Shown here piece by piece: positions 24,792 through 33,948 of a DNA stretch of 64,000 bases. The translations under genes were made by a program, and so were the position numbers. This DNA is from Chitinophaga pinensis (lineage in GTDB: Bacteria; Bacteroidota; Bacteroidia; B-17B0; Aurantibacillaceae), in the NCBI GenBank assembly GCA_945860225.1, contig CAMAPT010000019.1, forward strand, positions 1 through 64,000, read 5' to 3'. The notes under the pieces were generated by a model, which worked only from the letters and a program-made list of their open reading frames with translations, did not search any database and was not told the DNA's origin. Each line of letters opens with the position of its first letter. The first letter of the stretch is position 1.

Positions 24792-26264
24792 ATGTCAACC
24801 GAAGTTAAAAATACACTCTTCCCGGTTTTTTTGAAGCTTGAAAAATTTCGGGTTTTAATTGTAGGAGGTGGCAAAGTAGGGTTAGAAAAAGTTACAGCCG
24901 TTATTAATAATAGTCCTGCAACGAAAATTACTTTGGTGGCAGATTATATTTCTGATGAAATTAAAGTTTTACAGGACGAATATTCTACAATTACGATTCA
25001 TCAACGTTTGTTTCAGGAGACTGATTTAAACGAAATTGATTTGGTGATTGTTGCCATCAATGACAAACAAAAAAGTATAGAAATTAAACAATTAGCAAAA
25101 GACAAACATATTTTGGCCAATGTGGCTGATACTCCCGATCAATGTGATTTTTACTTGGGATCAATAGTTCAAAAGGGAAATGTGAAAATTGCCGTATCCA
25201 CTAATGGTAAATCTCCTACTCTGGCAAAACGCATTCGTGAGACGTTTGAAGAGTCTTTTCCGGAAGAAATTAACGAATCGATGGAACATCTCACTAAAGT
25301 TAGGAGTTATTTAAAAGGTGATTTTACAGATAAGGTTAGGCAATTAAATAGTATTACATCTGTTCTTTCTCAAAATCCTAAAAAGTTACATTCTATAAAA
25401 ATTAGTAAACGCCGGATATGGATATACAGTTTATCTATTCCTGCCTTATTGATTTCAGGATATTTGTTATGTTATTTTTTACCACCCTCCATATTGGGAC
25501 AATCTGCTATCAATCTAGTCAGCACTATCGATGCATCGTTTTTGTTATATATTTTGGCAGGATTTACCGCCCAAATGATTGATGGCGCTTTGGGCATGGC
25601 CTATGGCGTTACGGCAACCACTTTTTTGTTATCATTTGGCATTACACCTGCAGCTTCGAGCGCTAGTGTGCATGCTTCAGAAGTATTTACAAGTGCGGCA
25701 TCTGGGTTAATGCATTTGAAATTTAAAAATGTTAACATGAAATTATTTAAAGGACTTTTAATACCCGGAGTGATAGGTGCTATTTTAGGAGCATATATTT
25801 TATCTTCATTTGAACAATATAATTATATTATAAAGCCATTAGTTTCTTCCTATACATTAATTTTAGGAATTGTTATAGTAGTAAAAGCTTTAAAAAAAGA
25901 CACGGTCCGTCAAAAAATCAAGCGGTTATTTCCACTTGCTTTGGTAGGTGGTTTTTTAGATTCGATTGGAGGAGGAGGATGGGGACCTATCGTTTCTTCC
26001 ACATTAATTGCGCGCGGAAGAAATCCAAGATATACAATTGGTTCGGTAAATTTAGCAGAGTTCTTTATCGCTCTTTCCAGTTCTTTAACTTTTGTCACAA
26101 TTATTGGATTAACTCATTGGATGATTATTGCCGGATTAATTATAGGAGGAGTTATAGCAGCACCCATTGCGGCTTATATGGCTAATAAAATTCCAACAAA
26201 AACAATCATGATTTTAGTAGGAATTGTGGTTATAATATTAAGCTTAAAACGATTATTTTTTTAA
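24792..26264 (+). CDS. fusion: precorrin-2 dehydrogenase/ferrochelatase (SirC/Met8) plus TSUP (TauE/SafE) transporter
   Basis: 490 residues. Residues 1-205 match the CysG N-terminal/Met8 domain: NAD-binding VLIVGGGKVGLEK, NVADTPDQCDFYLGSIV and STNGKSPTLAKRIRE. It oxidises precorrin-2 to sirohydrochlorin and, in some members, inserts iron. From about 212 to 488 follow 8-9 membrane segments of the TSUP family, with two related halves (GFTAQMIDGALGMAYG and GGFLDSIGGGGWGP). TSUP proteins move sulfite, sulfate or sulfonates. No separate sulfate permease is in the locus, so this half is the obvious anion transporter, direction unknown. Confidence 0.9.
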   Translation: MSTEVKNTLFPVFLKLEKFRVLIVGGGKVGLEKVTAVINNSPATKITLVADYISDEIKVLQDEYSTITIHQRLFQETDLNEIDLVIVAINDKQKSIEIKQLAKDKHILANVADTPDQCDFYLGSIVQKGNVKIAVSTNGKSPTLAKRIRETFEESFPEEINESMEHLTKVRSYLKGDFTDKVRQLNSITSVLSQNPKKLHSIKISKRRIWIYSLSIPALLISGYLLCYFLPPSILGQSAINLVSTIDASFLLYILAGFTAQMIDGALGMAYGVTATTFLLSFGITPAASSASVHASEVFTSAASGLMHLKFKNVNMKLFKGLLIPGVIGAILGAYILSSFEQYNYIIKPLVSSYTLILGIVIVVKALKKDTVRQKIKRLFPLALVGGFLDSIGGGGWGPIVSSTLIARGRNPRYTIGSVNLAEFFIALSSSLTFVTIIGLTHWMIIAGLIIGGVIAAPIAAYMANKIPTKTIMILVGIVVIILSLKRLFF

Positions 26265-26289
26265 ACGATTTAAAAACAAAAATACAAAC

Positions 26290-27300
26290 ATGATAACAAC
26301 AGACATTGCCATTGTTGGCGCAGGACCAGTAGCTTTATTTGCCATTTTTGAAGCAGGACTTTTGAAAATGCGTTGCCACCTGATTGACTATTTGCCGCAA
26401 CCCGGCGGACAGTTATCAGAAATATATCCTAAAAAACCAATTTATGATATACCTGGTTTCCCATCTGTTTTAGCTCAGGAATTGGTGGATAATTTGTTGA
26501 AACAAGCGGAACCATTTAGCCCAACGTTTACACTTGGAGAAAGAATAGAGTCATTAGACAAGATAGGAGAAAAAGATTTCATACTAACAACTAATTTAGG
26601 AACAAAAGTTAGTGCAAAGGCTGTTGTTATAGCAGGCGGATTAGGATGTTTTGAACCAAGAAAGCCAGAGGTTGAAGGATTGAGCCGTTTTGAAAATGGA
26701 AAAGGCGTTAACTATATGATTTTGGATCCTGAAAAGTATCGTGGTCAAAAAATGGTAATTGCCGGGGGTGGTGATAGTGCACTAGATTGGACTATTTTTT
26801 TAAGTGAAGTTTGTTCTGAGTTAACATTAGTCCATCGTAGCGAATCCTTTAGAGGAGCTCCCGATAGTGTGAATAAAGTGTTAAAATTAGCAGAAGAAGG
26901 TAAAATAAAATTACACTTAAATACCAATATTCTTCATATAGACGGCGGCGACAGACTTGAAACAGTAGTGTTAAAAAATACAAAAACGAACGAAGAAACG
27001 AGTATTCATTCAGATTATCTGATTCCTTTATTTGGGTTGAGTCCTAAATTAGGACCAATTGAGAAATGGGGATTAAACATTGATAAAAATGCCATTGAGG
27101 TAAATACAGATGATTATTCAACCAATATTGAAGGCGTTTATGCTATTGGAGATATTAATACCTATAAAAATAAACTCAAACTTATTTTATGCGGTTTCCA
27201 TGAAGCGGCGTTGATGGCCCACAGTGCTTATAAATACATCAATCCGGGAATAAAATATACGATGAAATATACCACTGTTAATGGCGTAAATTCATTTTAA
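26290..27300 (+). CDS. ferredoxin--NADP+ reductase-like FAD flavoprotein
   Basis: 336 residues with two Rossmann motifs: FAD site IAIVGAGPVALFAIFEAG-like at about 6-22 and NADPH site VIAGGGDSALDWTIFL at about 155-172; a C-terminal GVYAIGDIN binds FAD. The active-site CxxC of thioredoxin reductase is absent, which fits the thioredoxin-reductase-like ferredoxin-NADP reductases (YumC/FNR type). It probably delivers electrons to the sulfite and APS reductases of this locus through ferredoxin; no ferredoxin gene is in the window. It starts 25 bases after the fusion gene. Confidence 0.87.
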   Translation: MITTDIAIVGAGPVALFAIFEAGLLKMRCHLIDYLPQPGGQLSEIYPKKPIYDIPGFPSVLAQELVDNLLKQAEPFSPTFTLGERIESLDKIGEKDFILTTNLGTKVSAKAVVIAGGLGCFEPRKPEVEGLSRFENGKGVNYMILDPEKYRGQKMVIAGGGDSALDWTIFLSEVCSELTLVHRSESFRGAPDSVNKVLKLAEEGKIKLHLNTNILHIDGGDRLETVVLKNTKTNEETSIHSDYLIPLFGLSPKLGPIEKWGLNIDKNAIEVNTDDYSTNIEGVYAIGDINTYKNKLKLILCGFHEAALMAHSAYKYINPGIKYTMKYTTVNGVNSF

Positions 27301-27336
27301 AAACATTAATTTTATTCATAATAAAATATCTGTAAC

Positions 27337-27753
27337 ATGAAGATTAATGTAAAACGACTGAATGATAATTTCCATATGGAAGCAACCAATGAAGAAGGTA
27401 ATGCTTTGCAAATGGATGGTTCTCCTGATATAGGTGGAGAAGGGAAGGGGATGCGACCCATGCAATTGTTATTGGCAGGAATAGGCGGTTGTAGTGCTAT
27501 TGACGTGATTTTAATCTTAAAAAAACAAAAGCAAGTTATAGAGTCTTTTGAAGTAGAGGTAGAGGGCGAAAGAGAAAAAATTGAAGACTACTCTTTGTTT
27601 CGAGATATTTGTTTGCATTTTAAAATTTGCGGACAAGTTGATAAAGATAAAGCCGAACGAGCCGTGAAATTATCTATTGAAAAATATTGCTCGGTTTCTA
27701 AAACACTTGAGCCTACAGCAAAAATTAGTTATAAAGTAAGTGTAAATAATTAA
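27337..27753 (+). CDS. OsmC/Ohr family protein
   Basis: 138 residues. The two redox cysteines of the family are present, C52 (GIGGCSAID) and C118 (EKYCSVSKT). OsmC proteins reduce organic peroxides with thiols; members in cysteine loci may deal with persulfide or sulfide stress, which is inference here. It begins 36 bases after the flavoprotein and ends 155 bases before metZ. Confidence 0.88.
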   Translation: MKINVKRLNDNFHMEATNEEGNALQMDGSPDIGGEGKGMRPMQLLLAGIGGCSAIDVILILKKQKQVIESFEVEVEGEREKIEDYSLFRDICLHFKICGQVDKDKAERAVKLSIEKYCSVSKTLEPTAKISYKVSVNN

Positions 27754-27865
27754 AAAATACGCCACTTCATTATCTTCCCAACTCAGTTTAGTTTGAACTT
27801 GTTGAATAAGTAAAATGACAGGCGAAAAATTTTCAATATTCGACAAAGCTATCATGTAAAGTCGT

Positions 27866-27884
27866 TCTGTTTTATTTACAGAAA
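27866..27884 (+). repeat. small hairpin before metZ
   Basis: TTCTGT, seven bases, ACAGAA, in the 155-base OsmC-metZ gap. Stem is only six pairs; function uncertain. Confidence 0.25.
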
Positions 27885-27908
27885 AAATTGAAATAAAAAA
27901 GAGAAAAA

Positions 27909-29075
27909 ATGAAAGACAAACATTTTGAAACCCAAGCCATTAGGGCACAATTAAATCGAACAGATTATAATGAGCATTCAGTTCCTTTATTTTTAACCTC
28001 TAGTTTTGTATTTGACGAGGCTGAAGGCATGCGGGCAGCTTTTAATGAAGAGTCTGATGATTTTATTTATTCTCGATACGTAAATCCTAACACCAACGAA
28101 TTTATTGATAAAATCTGTTTGTTGGAAGGAGCCGAAGCTGGTTTTGCTTCTGCGTCCGGTATGGCAGCAATTTTTACAACATTTATGGCATTGCTTAAAT
28201 CTGGCGACCATGTTATTTCATGTTCCTCTGTATTTGGAGCCACACATGCTATTTTTACAAAGTATTTTCCAAAATGGAATATTTCGCATTCCTATTTTAC
28301 TACCGGATCGGTCAAGGAAATAGAGTCATTGATTAAGCCGGAAACAAAATTTATTTATTTGGAAACCCCCACTAATCCGGCTATTGAATTAATAGATTTA
28401 GAATTAGTAGCATCGATTGCCAAAAAACATCAAATTCTTCTTATTGTAGATAATTGTTTTGCAACTCCTTATCTGCAACAGCCTATTCGGTTTGGTGCAG
28501 ACCTCGTTATTCATTCTGCTACAAAATATATGGATGGCCAAGGACGAGTTTTAGGAGGAATAGTAGTAGGCCAAAAAGAATTGGTGCATGCTATTTACTT
28601 ATTTGGTAGATTAACAGGCCCTTCTATGAGTCCTTTTAATGCATGGGTATTGAGTAAAAGTTTAGAAACTTTAGCTGTTAGAATGGACAGACATTGTGAT
28701 AATGCGCTATATGTTGCTCAAAAATTAGAAGGACATTCAAGATTAGAAAATGTATCATATCCATTTTTATCGTCTCATCCTCATCATGCTATAGCAAAAA
28801 AACAAATGAAGGCAGGTGGAGGTATTATTACCATTACAGTGTCGGGTGGTTATGAAGCAGCCAAACAATTTTTGGATAAACTACAAATGATTAAAATTTC
28901 TCCAAATTTAGGAGATGCTCGAAGCATTGCTACTCATCCTGCATCATCTACCCATTGCAAATTGAGTGAAGCCGAAAGATTATCAGTTGGAATTACACCA
29001 GGCTTAATTCGGGTTTCTGTTGGGTTGGAGAATAGGGAGGATATTTTGAATGATTTATTACAAGCTTTGCAATAG
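27909..29075 (+). CDS. metZ: O-succinyl/O-acetylhomoserine sulfhydrylase
   Basis: 388 residues, Cys/Met-metabolism PLP enzyme (aminotransferase fold I). PLP lysine lies in HSATKYMDGQGRVLGG, and PLP phosphate contacts in ASGMAAI (about 80). The family makes homocysteine from an activated homoserine and sulfide. The order in the locus (sulfide production upstream, cysteine synthesis downstream) supports direct sulfhydrylation over cystathionine synthesis. Which acyl-homoserine is used cannot be read from the sequence. Confidence 0.88.
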   Translation: MKDKHFETQAIRAQLNRTDYNEHSVPLFLTSSFVFDEAEGMRAAFNEESDDFIYSRYVNPNTNEFIDKICLLEGAEAGFASASGMAAIFTTFMALLKSGDHVISCSSVFGATHAIFTKYFPKWNISHSYFTTGSVKEIESLIKPETKFIYLETPTNPAIELIDLELVASIAKKHQILLIVDNCFATPYLQQPIRFGADLVIHSATKYMDGQGRVLGGIVVGQKELVHAIYLFGRLTGPSMSPFNAWVLSKSLETLAVRMDRHCDNALYVAQKLEGHSRLENVSYPFLSSHPHHAIAKKQMKAGGGIITITVSGGYEAAKQFLDKLQMIKISPNLGDARSIATHPASSTHCKLSEAERLSVGITPGLIRVSVGLENREDILNDLLQALQ

Positions 29076-29131
29076 GCTCCTAAATAAAGAATATTATATA
29101 TTAATTACGAATGTTCATTGCCTAAAATTTT

Positions 29132-29821
29132 ATGATACCGTTACAAGAACTTATTAAAAATACATCTCCAGAAAAAGCATTAGCATTATTAGCCGATAAA
29201 TTTCCGGGTGAGATAGTTTTTTCAACTAGTTTGGGTTATGAAGATCAAGTCGTTTCTCATATTATTTTCTCAAATAATTTGCCTATCGATGTATTTACAT
29301 TAGATACAGGCCGTTTATTTAACGAAACATATTCTGTCTTGAATAGTACTTTGGAACGATTTCAAACACCTATCAAAGTGTTTTATCCTCAAACAGAGGC
29401 ATTAGAGAAAATGGTTTCGAATAAAGGACCTTTGAGTTTTTATGAAAGTATAGATAATAGAAAGGAATGTTGTTTTATTCGAAAAGTAGAGCCATTAAAG
29501 CGTGCTTTAAAAGGGAAAAAAATATGGATAACCGGTATCAGATCAGAGCAATCAGGAAACCGACAAGACATGCCTTTATTAGAGTGGGATGAAGGCAATC
29601 AAATAACTAAGTTTCATCCTATTTTACATTGGACATTAGATGAGGTTAAAGCATATATTATAAAGCATAATATCCCCTACAATCCGCTTCACGATAGAGG
29701 TTTTGTGAGCATAGGTTGTGCACCCTGCACTAGAGCTATTAAGGATGGAGAAGATTTTAGAGCTGGCCGTTGGTGGTGGGAACAAAATGACAAAAAAGAA
29801 TGCGGATTGCATAGTAAATAA
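29132..29821 (+). CDS. cysH: adenylylsulfate (APS) reductase, 4Fe-4S type CysH
   Basis: 229 residues. It reduces APS to sulfite and AMP using thioredoxin. Cluster cysteines are C113-C114 and C196-xx-C199; the catalytic cysteine is C224 in KKECGLH near the end. The CC...CxxC set marks enzymes that take APS directly rather than PAPS, which agrees with the absence of a cysC kinase here. It starts 56 bases after metZ. Confidence 0.93.
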   Translation: MIPLQELIKNTSPEKALALLADKFPGEIVFSTSLGYEDQVVSHIIFSNNLPIDVFTLDTGRLFNETYSVLNSTLERFQTPIKVFYPQTEALEKMVSNKGPLSFYESIDNRKECCFIRKVEPLKRALKGKKIWITGIRSEQSGNRQDMPLLEWDEGNQITKFHPILHWTLDEVKAYIIKHNIPYNPLHDRGFVSIGCAPCTRAIKDGEDFRAGRWWWEQNDKKECGLHSK

Positions 29822-29849
29822 AAATCTCTACTTCGATTGAATTGATATA

Positions 29850-29922
29850 AACTGTCTCTTCGAGCGAAGTCGAGAAGTGAAAAAAATAAACAGAGGTTTT
29901 GACTTCGTTCGACCTGACAAAA
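29850..29922. repeat. intergenic TTCGAGCGAAGTCGA-type repeat
   Basis: CTTCGAGCGAAGTCGAGAAG (29859 region) and GACTTCGTTCGACCTGACA (29908 region) are related inverted units in the cysH-cysD gap. Their higher GC and self-complementarity look like the dispersed palindromic repeats seen between genes in many Bacteroidota. Confidence 0.55.
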
Positions 29923-29929
29923 TATTGAT

Positions 29930-30838
29930 ATGAAAACACAACACGATTATTTAGTTCAATTGGAAGCAGAAGCCATTTACATTCTGCGTGAAGTAGCTGG
30001 ACAATTTGAACGTCCTGCATTATTATTCAGTGGAGGGAAAGATAGTATTTGTTTAGTTCATTTAGCTCTTAAGGCGTTTCGTCCTGGTAAATTTCCTTTT
30101 CCTTTAGTGCATGTAGATACAGGTCATAATTTTCCTGAAGCCATTATTTATCGTGATAATTTGGCTAAACAAATTGATGAAAGATTAATTGTAAGATATG
30201 TGGCTGATACGATTCAACAAAAAAAATTGCAAGATGGAAAAGGTAAATTTCCAAGCCGTAATGGGTTGCAAACATATACGTTATTAGATGTGATTGAAGA
30301 ATTTGAATTTGATGCATGTATAGGAGGCGCGAGAAGAGATGAGGAAAAAGCGAGGGCGAAGGAACGTATTTTTTCTGTACGTGATGAATTTGGGCAATGG
30401 GATCCAAAAATGCAACGTCCTGAACTTTGGAATATTTACAATGGTAAGATACATAAAGGTGAGAATGTTCGAATTTTCCCCATCAGTAATTGGACTGAGT
30501 TAGATGTTTGGAATTATATTAAACGAGAAAATATACAATTACCGTCTATTTATTTTACTCATGAACGCGAATGTATCTTGACGGAAAGTGGGCAGTTGAT
30601 GAATACAAATGAGTTTGTGAAACGCGAAGAAACTGATGTTGTTGTTACCAAAAAAGTGCGTTACAGAACGGTTGGAGATATGACTTGTACGGCTGCGATA
30701 GAAAGCGAAGCCTATAATGTAGATGATATTATTACTGAATTAAAGGAGGCTAGAATTAGCGAGCGAGGAGCGACACGTATGGATGACCGCGTAAGCGAAG
30801 CTGCCATGGAAGACAGAAAAAAAGGGGGATACTTTTAA
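29930..30838 (+). CDS. cysD: sulfate adenylyltransferase subunit 2
   Basis: 302 residues, full length. The PP-loop motif LLFSGGKDSICLVHLA (about 28-43) makes the adenylyl transfer, and the C-terminal SERGATRMDDRVSEAAMEDRKKGGYF is the family signature. With CysN it converts sulfate and ATP to APS, the entry step of the pathway. Confidence 0.96.
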   Translation: MKTQHDYLVQLEAEAIYILREVAGQFERPALLFSGGKDSICLVHLALKAFRPGKFPFPLVHVDTGHNFPEAIIYRDNLAKQIDERLIVRYVADTIQQKKLQDGKGKFPSRNGLQTYTLLDVIEEFEFDACIGGARRDEEKARAKERIFSVRDEFGQWDPKMQRPELWNIYNGKIHKGENVRIFPISNWTELDVWNYIKRENIQLPSIYFTHERECILTESGQLMNTNEFVKREETDVVVTKKVRYRTVGDMTCTAAIESEAYNVDDIITELKEARISERGATRMDDRVSEAAMEDRKKGGYF

Positions 30839-30844
30839 AGGAGT

Positions 30845-30945
30845 GTTTATTTATAAGGTAGCCAACTCATAACTCATAATCCTTAATTTATAACTCACAC
30901 ACACACACAACTCATAATTCATAATTCACAATTTATAACTCAATA
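30845..30945. repeat. low-complexity AACTCATAATTCA repeats with a (CA)n run
   Basis: Imperfect copies of AACTCATAATTCATAATTCA and TTTATAACTCA surround CACACACACACACA (about 30895-30908). They fill the cysD-cysN gap, two genes that usually abut. Confidence 0.6.
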
Positions 30946-30948
30946 AAA

Positions 30949-32193
30949 ATGGATTTATTAAGATTTTTTACAGCAGGAAACGTAGATGATGGTAAGAGCA
31001 CGCTTATCGGACGTTTACTGTATGATAGTAATTCTATCTCAACCGATATCATTGAAACACTCACGCGTCAAAGTAAAACTGTAGGTGCAAATACTGAAAT
31101 TGATTTGGCATTATTAACTGATGGATTGCGCGCTGAGCGCGAACAAGGTATTACTATTGATGTAGCGTACAAATATTTTAGTACATCTAAAAGAAAGTTC
31201 ATTATTGCAGATACGCCTGGCCATATTCAATACACTCGCAATATGTTTACGGGCGCATCTAATGCTGATTTGGCTATCATTCTTGTAGATGCAAGAAATG
31301 GTATTACCGACCAAACGAAACGACATACCATTATTTCAGCGATACTTGGTGTGCCCCATGTTTTAGTGTGTATCAATAAAATGGATTTGATTGATTACTC
31401 AGAAGAAAAATATAAACAGATAGAGCGTGATTATTTAGTTTTTGCTGAAAAATTGAATTTACAAAACATTGGTTTTATTCCAGCAAGTGCTTTGGCAGGA
31501 GATAATGTAGTGACCAAATCTGAAAAAATGCCTTGGTATAATGGGTTGTCTTTATTGGAGTTTTTGGAAACGGTTCAATTATCTGAAACTCAACAAACCG
31601 ATGAGGCTCGTTTTCAGGTACAGTATGTTATTCGTCCGCAAACAGAAGCGTTGCATGATTACAGAGGCTTTGCCGGAAAGGTGGTTAGTGGTGCTTATAA
31701 AAAAGGGCAACGTGTTACCGTTTTACCTTCCGGTATAGAATCAAGCATCGATAAAATTGAAGTTAACCAAAATGAAGTGGATGTAGCAGAAACCAATACT
31801 CCGGTAGTGTTACATTTAAAAGATGATGTTGATATTAGTAGGGGTAATACGATTGTGCCTTCTGAATTTTTGCCTACAACACAAAAAGAATTGACTGCAA
31901 CCATTTGTTGGATGGATAATGCTTCTTACATACCAGGTCAAAAAATTATTTTACAACAAAATAGTTTTCGATCTAAAGCGGTTATTAAAGACGTCATGAG
32001 TAAAATAGATATTCATTCGTTTCAGGCATTAGAAAGCGATGGAACTATGAAGTTAAATGATATTTGTAAGGTATTTATTAAAACGGCAGAGCCCATTAGT
32101 TTCGATAGTTATTCGCATAATAGAAACACAGGTGCTTTTATATTAATCAACGAAAACACAAATAATACCGTTGCGGCGGGAACAATTGACTGA
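30949..32193 (+). CDS. cysN: sulfate adenylyltransferase subunit 1 (GTPase)
   Basis: 414 residues, an EF-Tu-like GTPase that drives APS formation by CysD. G1 GNVDDGKSTLIGRLL, G3 DTPGHIQYTRNM and G4 NKMDL are intact, followed by two beta-barrel domains. It is shorter than the E. coli protein (475) and has no CysC kinase fusion at the C-terminus. cysE starts 6 bases after the stop. Confidence 0.95.
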   Translation: MDLLRFFTAGNVDDGKSTLIGRLLYDSNSISTDIIETLTRQSKTVGANTEIDLALLTDGLRAEREQGITIDVAYKYFSTSKRKFIIADTPGHIQYTRNMFTGASNADLAIILVDARNGITDQTKRHTIISAILGVPHVLVCINKMDLIDYSEEKYKQIERDYLVFAEKLNLQNIGFIPASALAGDNVVTKSEKMPWYNGLSLLEFLETVQLSETQQTDEARFQVQYVIRPQTEALHDYRGFAGKVVSGAYKKGQRVTVLPSGIESSIDKIEVNQNEVDVAETNTPVVLHLKDDVDISRGNTIVPSEFLPTTQKELTATICWMDNASYIPGQKIILQQNSFRSKAVIKDVMSKIDIHSFQALESDGTMKLNDICKVFIKTAEPISFDSYSHNRNTGAFILINENTNNTVAAGTID

Positions 32194-32199
32194 AAAATT

Positions 32200-33006
32200 A
32201 TGGGAGATAAAGACTTTATAAAAGAACTTTTTGAAGCTCATCATCACAAAACCAACTTACCATCTCCTTTTTTGGTCCAAGATTTTATTGATACACTTTT
32301 GTCAGTCTTGTTTCCGGCATATAGTAATAAGTATTTCCCTTCCAAAGATGAGCTTTCAGTAGAGTATCATGCCAGCAAAAAACAATTATTGACAGCCATG
32401 CTTTTTGTTGAACAATTTATGGAAGATGATATAGAAAAGGTGATTGATGATTTTTATGAAAAATTACCCAATTTATACCATTTGTTGTTAAAAGATGCAG
32501 AAGCGATAGAAGCAGGTGATCCGGCTGCTAAAAACCGAGATGAGGTGATTCGCTCATACCCTGGTTTTTATGCCATTGCTATTTACAGAGTTGCTAATAG
32601 TTTGTTAACATTACGAGTGCCTTTTATTCCGCGTATATTAACGGAAATCGCCCATAGCAAAACGGGTATAGATATTCATCCGGGTGCAACTATTGACGAG
32701 TGTTTTTTTATAGACCACGGTACTGGTGTTGTTATTGGTGAAACAACGCACATTGGAAAACGAGTAAAAATATATCAGGGAGTTACACTAGGAGCTTTGA
32801 GTGTAAATAAAAATTTAGCAGAAACTAAACGTCATCCTACTATACAAGATGATGTGGTTATTTATGCCGGAGCCACTATTTTAGGAGGTAAAACAGTTGT
32901 TGGAGAAAAATCTGTGATTGGCGGAAATGTTTGGATTACGGAGAGTATTCCTCCAAATTCGTTGGTATATCATAAACCTCAATTAAATGTAATAAAAGCA
33001 AGGTAA
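32200..33006 (+). CDS. cysE: serine O-acetyltransferase
   Basis: 268 residues. It acetylates serine to O-acetylserine, the carbon acceptor for sulfide. An N-terminal helical domain (1-135) precedes the left-handed beta helix of hexapeptide repeats (HSKTGIDIHPGATIDE, then GVVIGETTHIGKRVKIYQGV). It lies 6 bases after cysN and 3 bases before cysM, so it is certainly co-transcribed. Confidence 0.94.
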   Translation: MGDKDFIKELFEAHHHKTNLPSPFLVQDFIDTLLSVLFPAYSNKYFPSKDELSVEYHASKKQLLTAMLFVEQFMEDDIEKVIDDFYEKLPNLYHLLLKDAEAIEAGDPAAKNRDEVIRSYPGFYAIAIYRVANSLLTLRVPFIPRILTEIAHSKTGIDIHPGATIDECFFIDHGTGVVIGETTHIGKRVKIYQGVTLGALSVNKNLAETKRHPTIQDDVVIYAGATILGGKTVVGEKSVIGGNVWITESIPPNSLVYHKPQLNVIKAR

Positions 33007-33009
33007 ATT

Positions 33010-33891
33010 ATGGCAAAGCTATTAGATTTTATAGGCAATACGCCTTTAGTAGAACTGAATGTTGTTAATCCTAATCCTAAAGTTAAATTATTAGCAAAAC
33101 TTGAAGGACATAATCCGGGAGGAAGTGTAAAAGATAGAGCCGCTTTTGGATTAATTAAAGGAGCTTTAGATAGAGGGGATTTAAAACCCGGTATGAAATT
33201 AATTGAAGCAACTAGCGGTAATACAGGTATTGCCTTAGCCATGATTGCTCGATTGATGAATGTCGAGATTGAATTAGTGATGCCCGAAAACTCCACAAGA
33301 GAAAGGGTATTAACGATGCAAGCTTTTGGAGCTAAGGTTACCTTAACACCAGAAAGTGTAGGTATGGAGGGTGCTATTGATTATGCACATCAAAGAGTAA
33401 GTGAGGGCGGCTATTTAATGCTCAATCAGTTCGCTAATCAGGATAATCCTGATATGCATTATAAGACAACTGGTCCTGAAATTTATCGTGATACAGAGGG
33501 GCAAGTTACTCACTTTGTTTCTGCAATGGGAACCACCGGTACTATTATGGGAGTATCAAGATATTTGAAAGAACAAAATTCGGCTATTCAAATTATAGGT
33601 GCACAACCTAAGGATGGTTCAAAGATTCCGGGTATAAGAAAATGGCCTGTAGAATATTTACCAAAAATTTTCGATCCAAAAAAAGTCGATCAGATAATTG
33701 AAGTTTCTGACATAGAAGCTAAAATTATGGCTCAGCGCCTTGCAAAAGAAGAAGGTGTTTTTGGAGGAATGAGCAGTGGGGGATCGGTTGTGGCTGCCTT
33801 AAAACTAATTAATACCCTCGACAAAGGAGTGGTAGTGGCAATCATTTGCGACAGAGGAGACAAATATTTATCGACCGATTTGTTTGAATAA
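33010..33891 (+). CDS. cysM: cysteine synthase B (O-acetylserine sulfhydrylase)
   Basis: 293 residues, PLP fold type II. PLP lysine in GGSVKDRAA (about 42), phosphate loop TSGNTGIA, and GMSSGGSV near the C-terminus. It joins O-acetylserine and sulfide to cysteine. The length and PEN/SxxRER features fit the CysM branch, which may also use thiosulfate. It follows cysE by 3 bases. Confidence 0.93.
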   Translation: MAKLLDFIGNTPLVELNVVNPNPKVKLLAKLEGHNPGGSVKDRAAFGLIKGALDRGDLKPGMKLIEATSGNTGIALAMIARLMNVEIELVMPENSTRERVLTMQAFGAKVTLTPESVGMEGAIDYAHQRVSEGGYLMLNQFANQDNPDMHYKTTGPEIYRDTEGQVTHFVSAMGTTGTIMGVSRYLKEQNSAIQIIGAQPKDGSKIPGIRKWPVEYLPKIFDPKKVDQIIEVSDIEAKIMAQRLAKEEGVFGGMSSGGSVVAALKLINTLDKGVVVAIICDRGDKYLSTDLFE

Positions 33892-33948
33892 ATAAAGCCT
33901 TAGATTTACTTTCATCAAATAGGATTGTAATAAATTATAGAATAAAAA

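Noticed and set aside
27754-27855. Protein-like minus-strand reading (34 residues, starting MIALSNIENFSPV) between OsmC and metZ
   Set aside because: It runs into the OsmC gene on the opposite strand, has no recognised family and no promoter; could be a gene fragment but cannot be supported.
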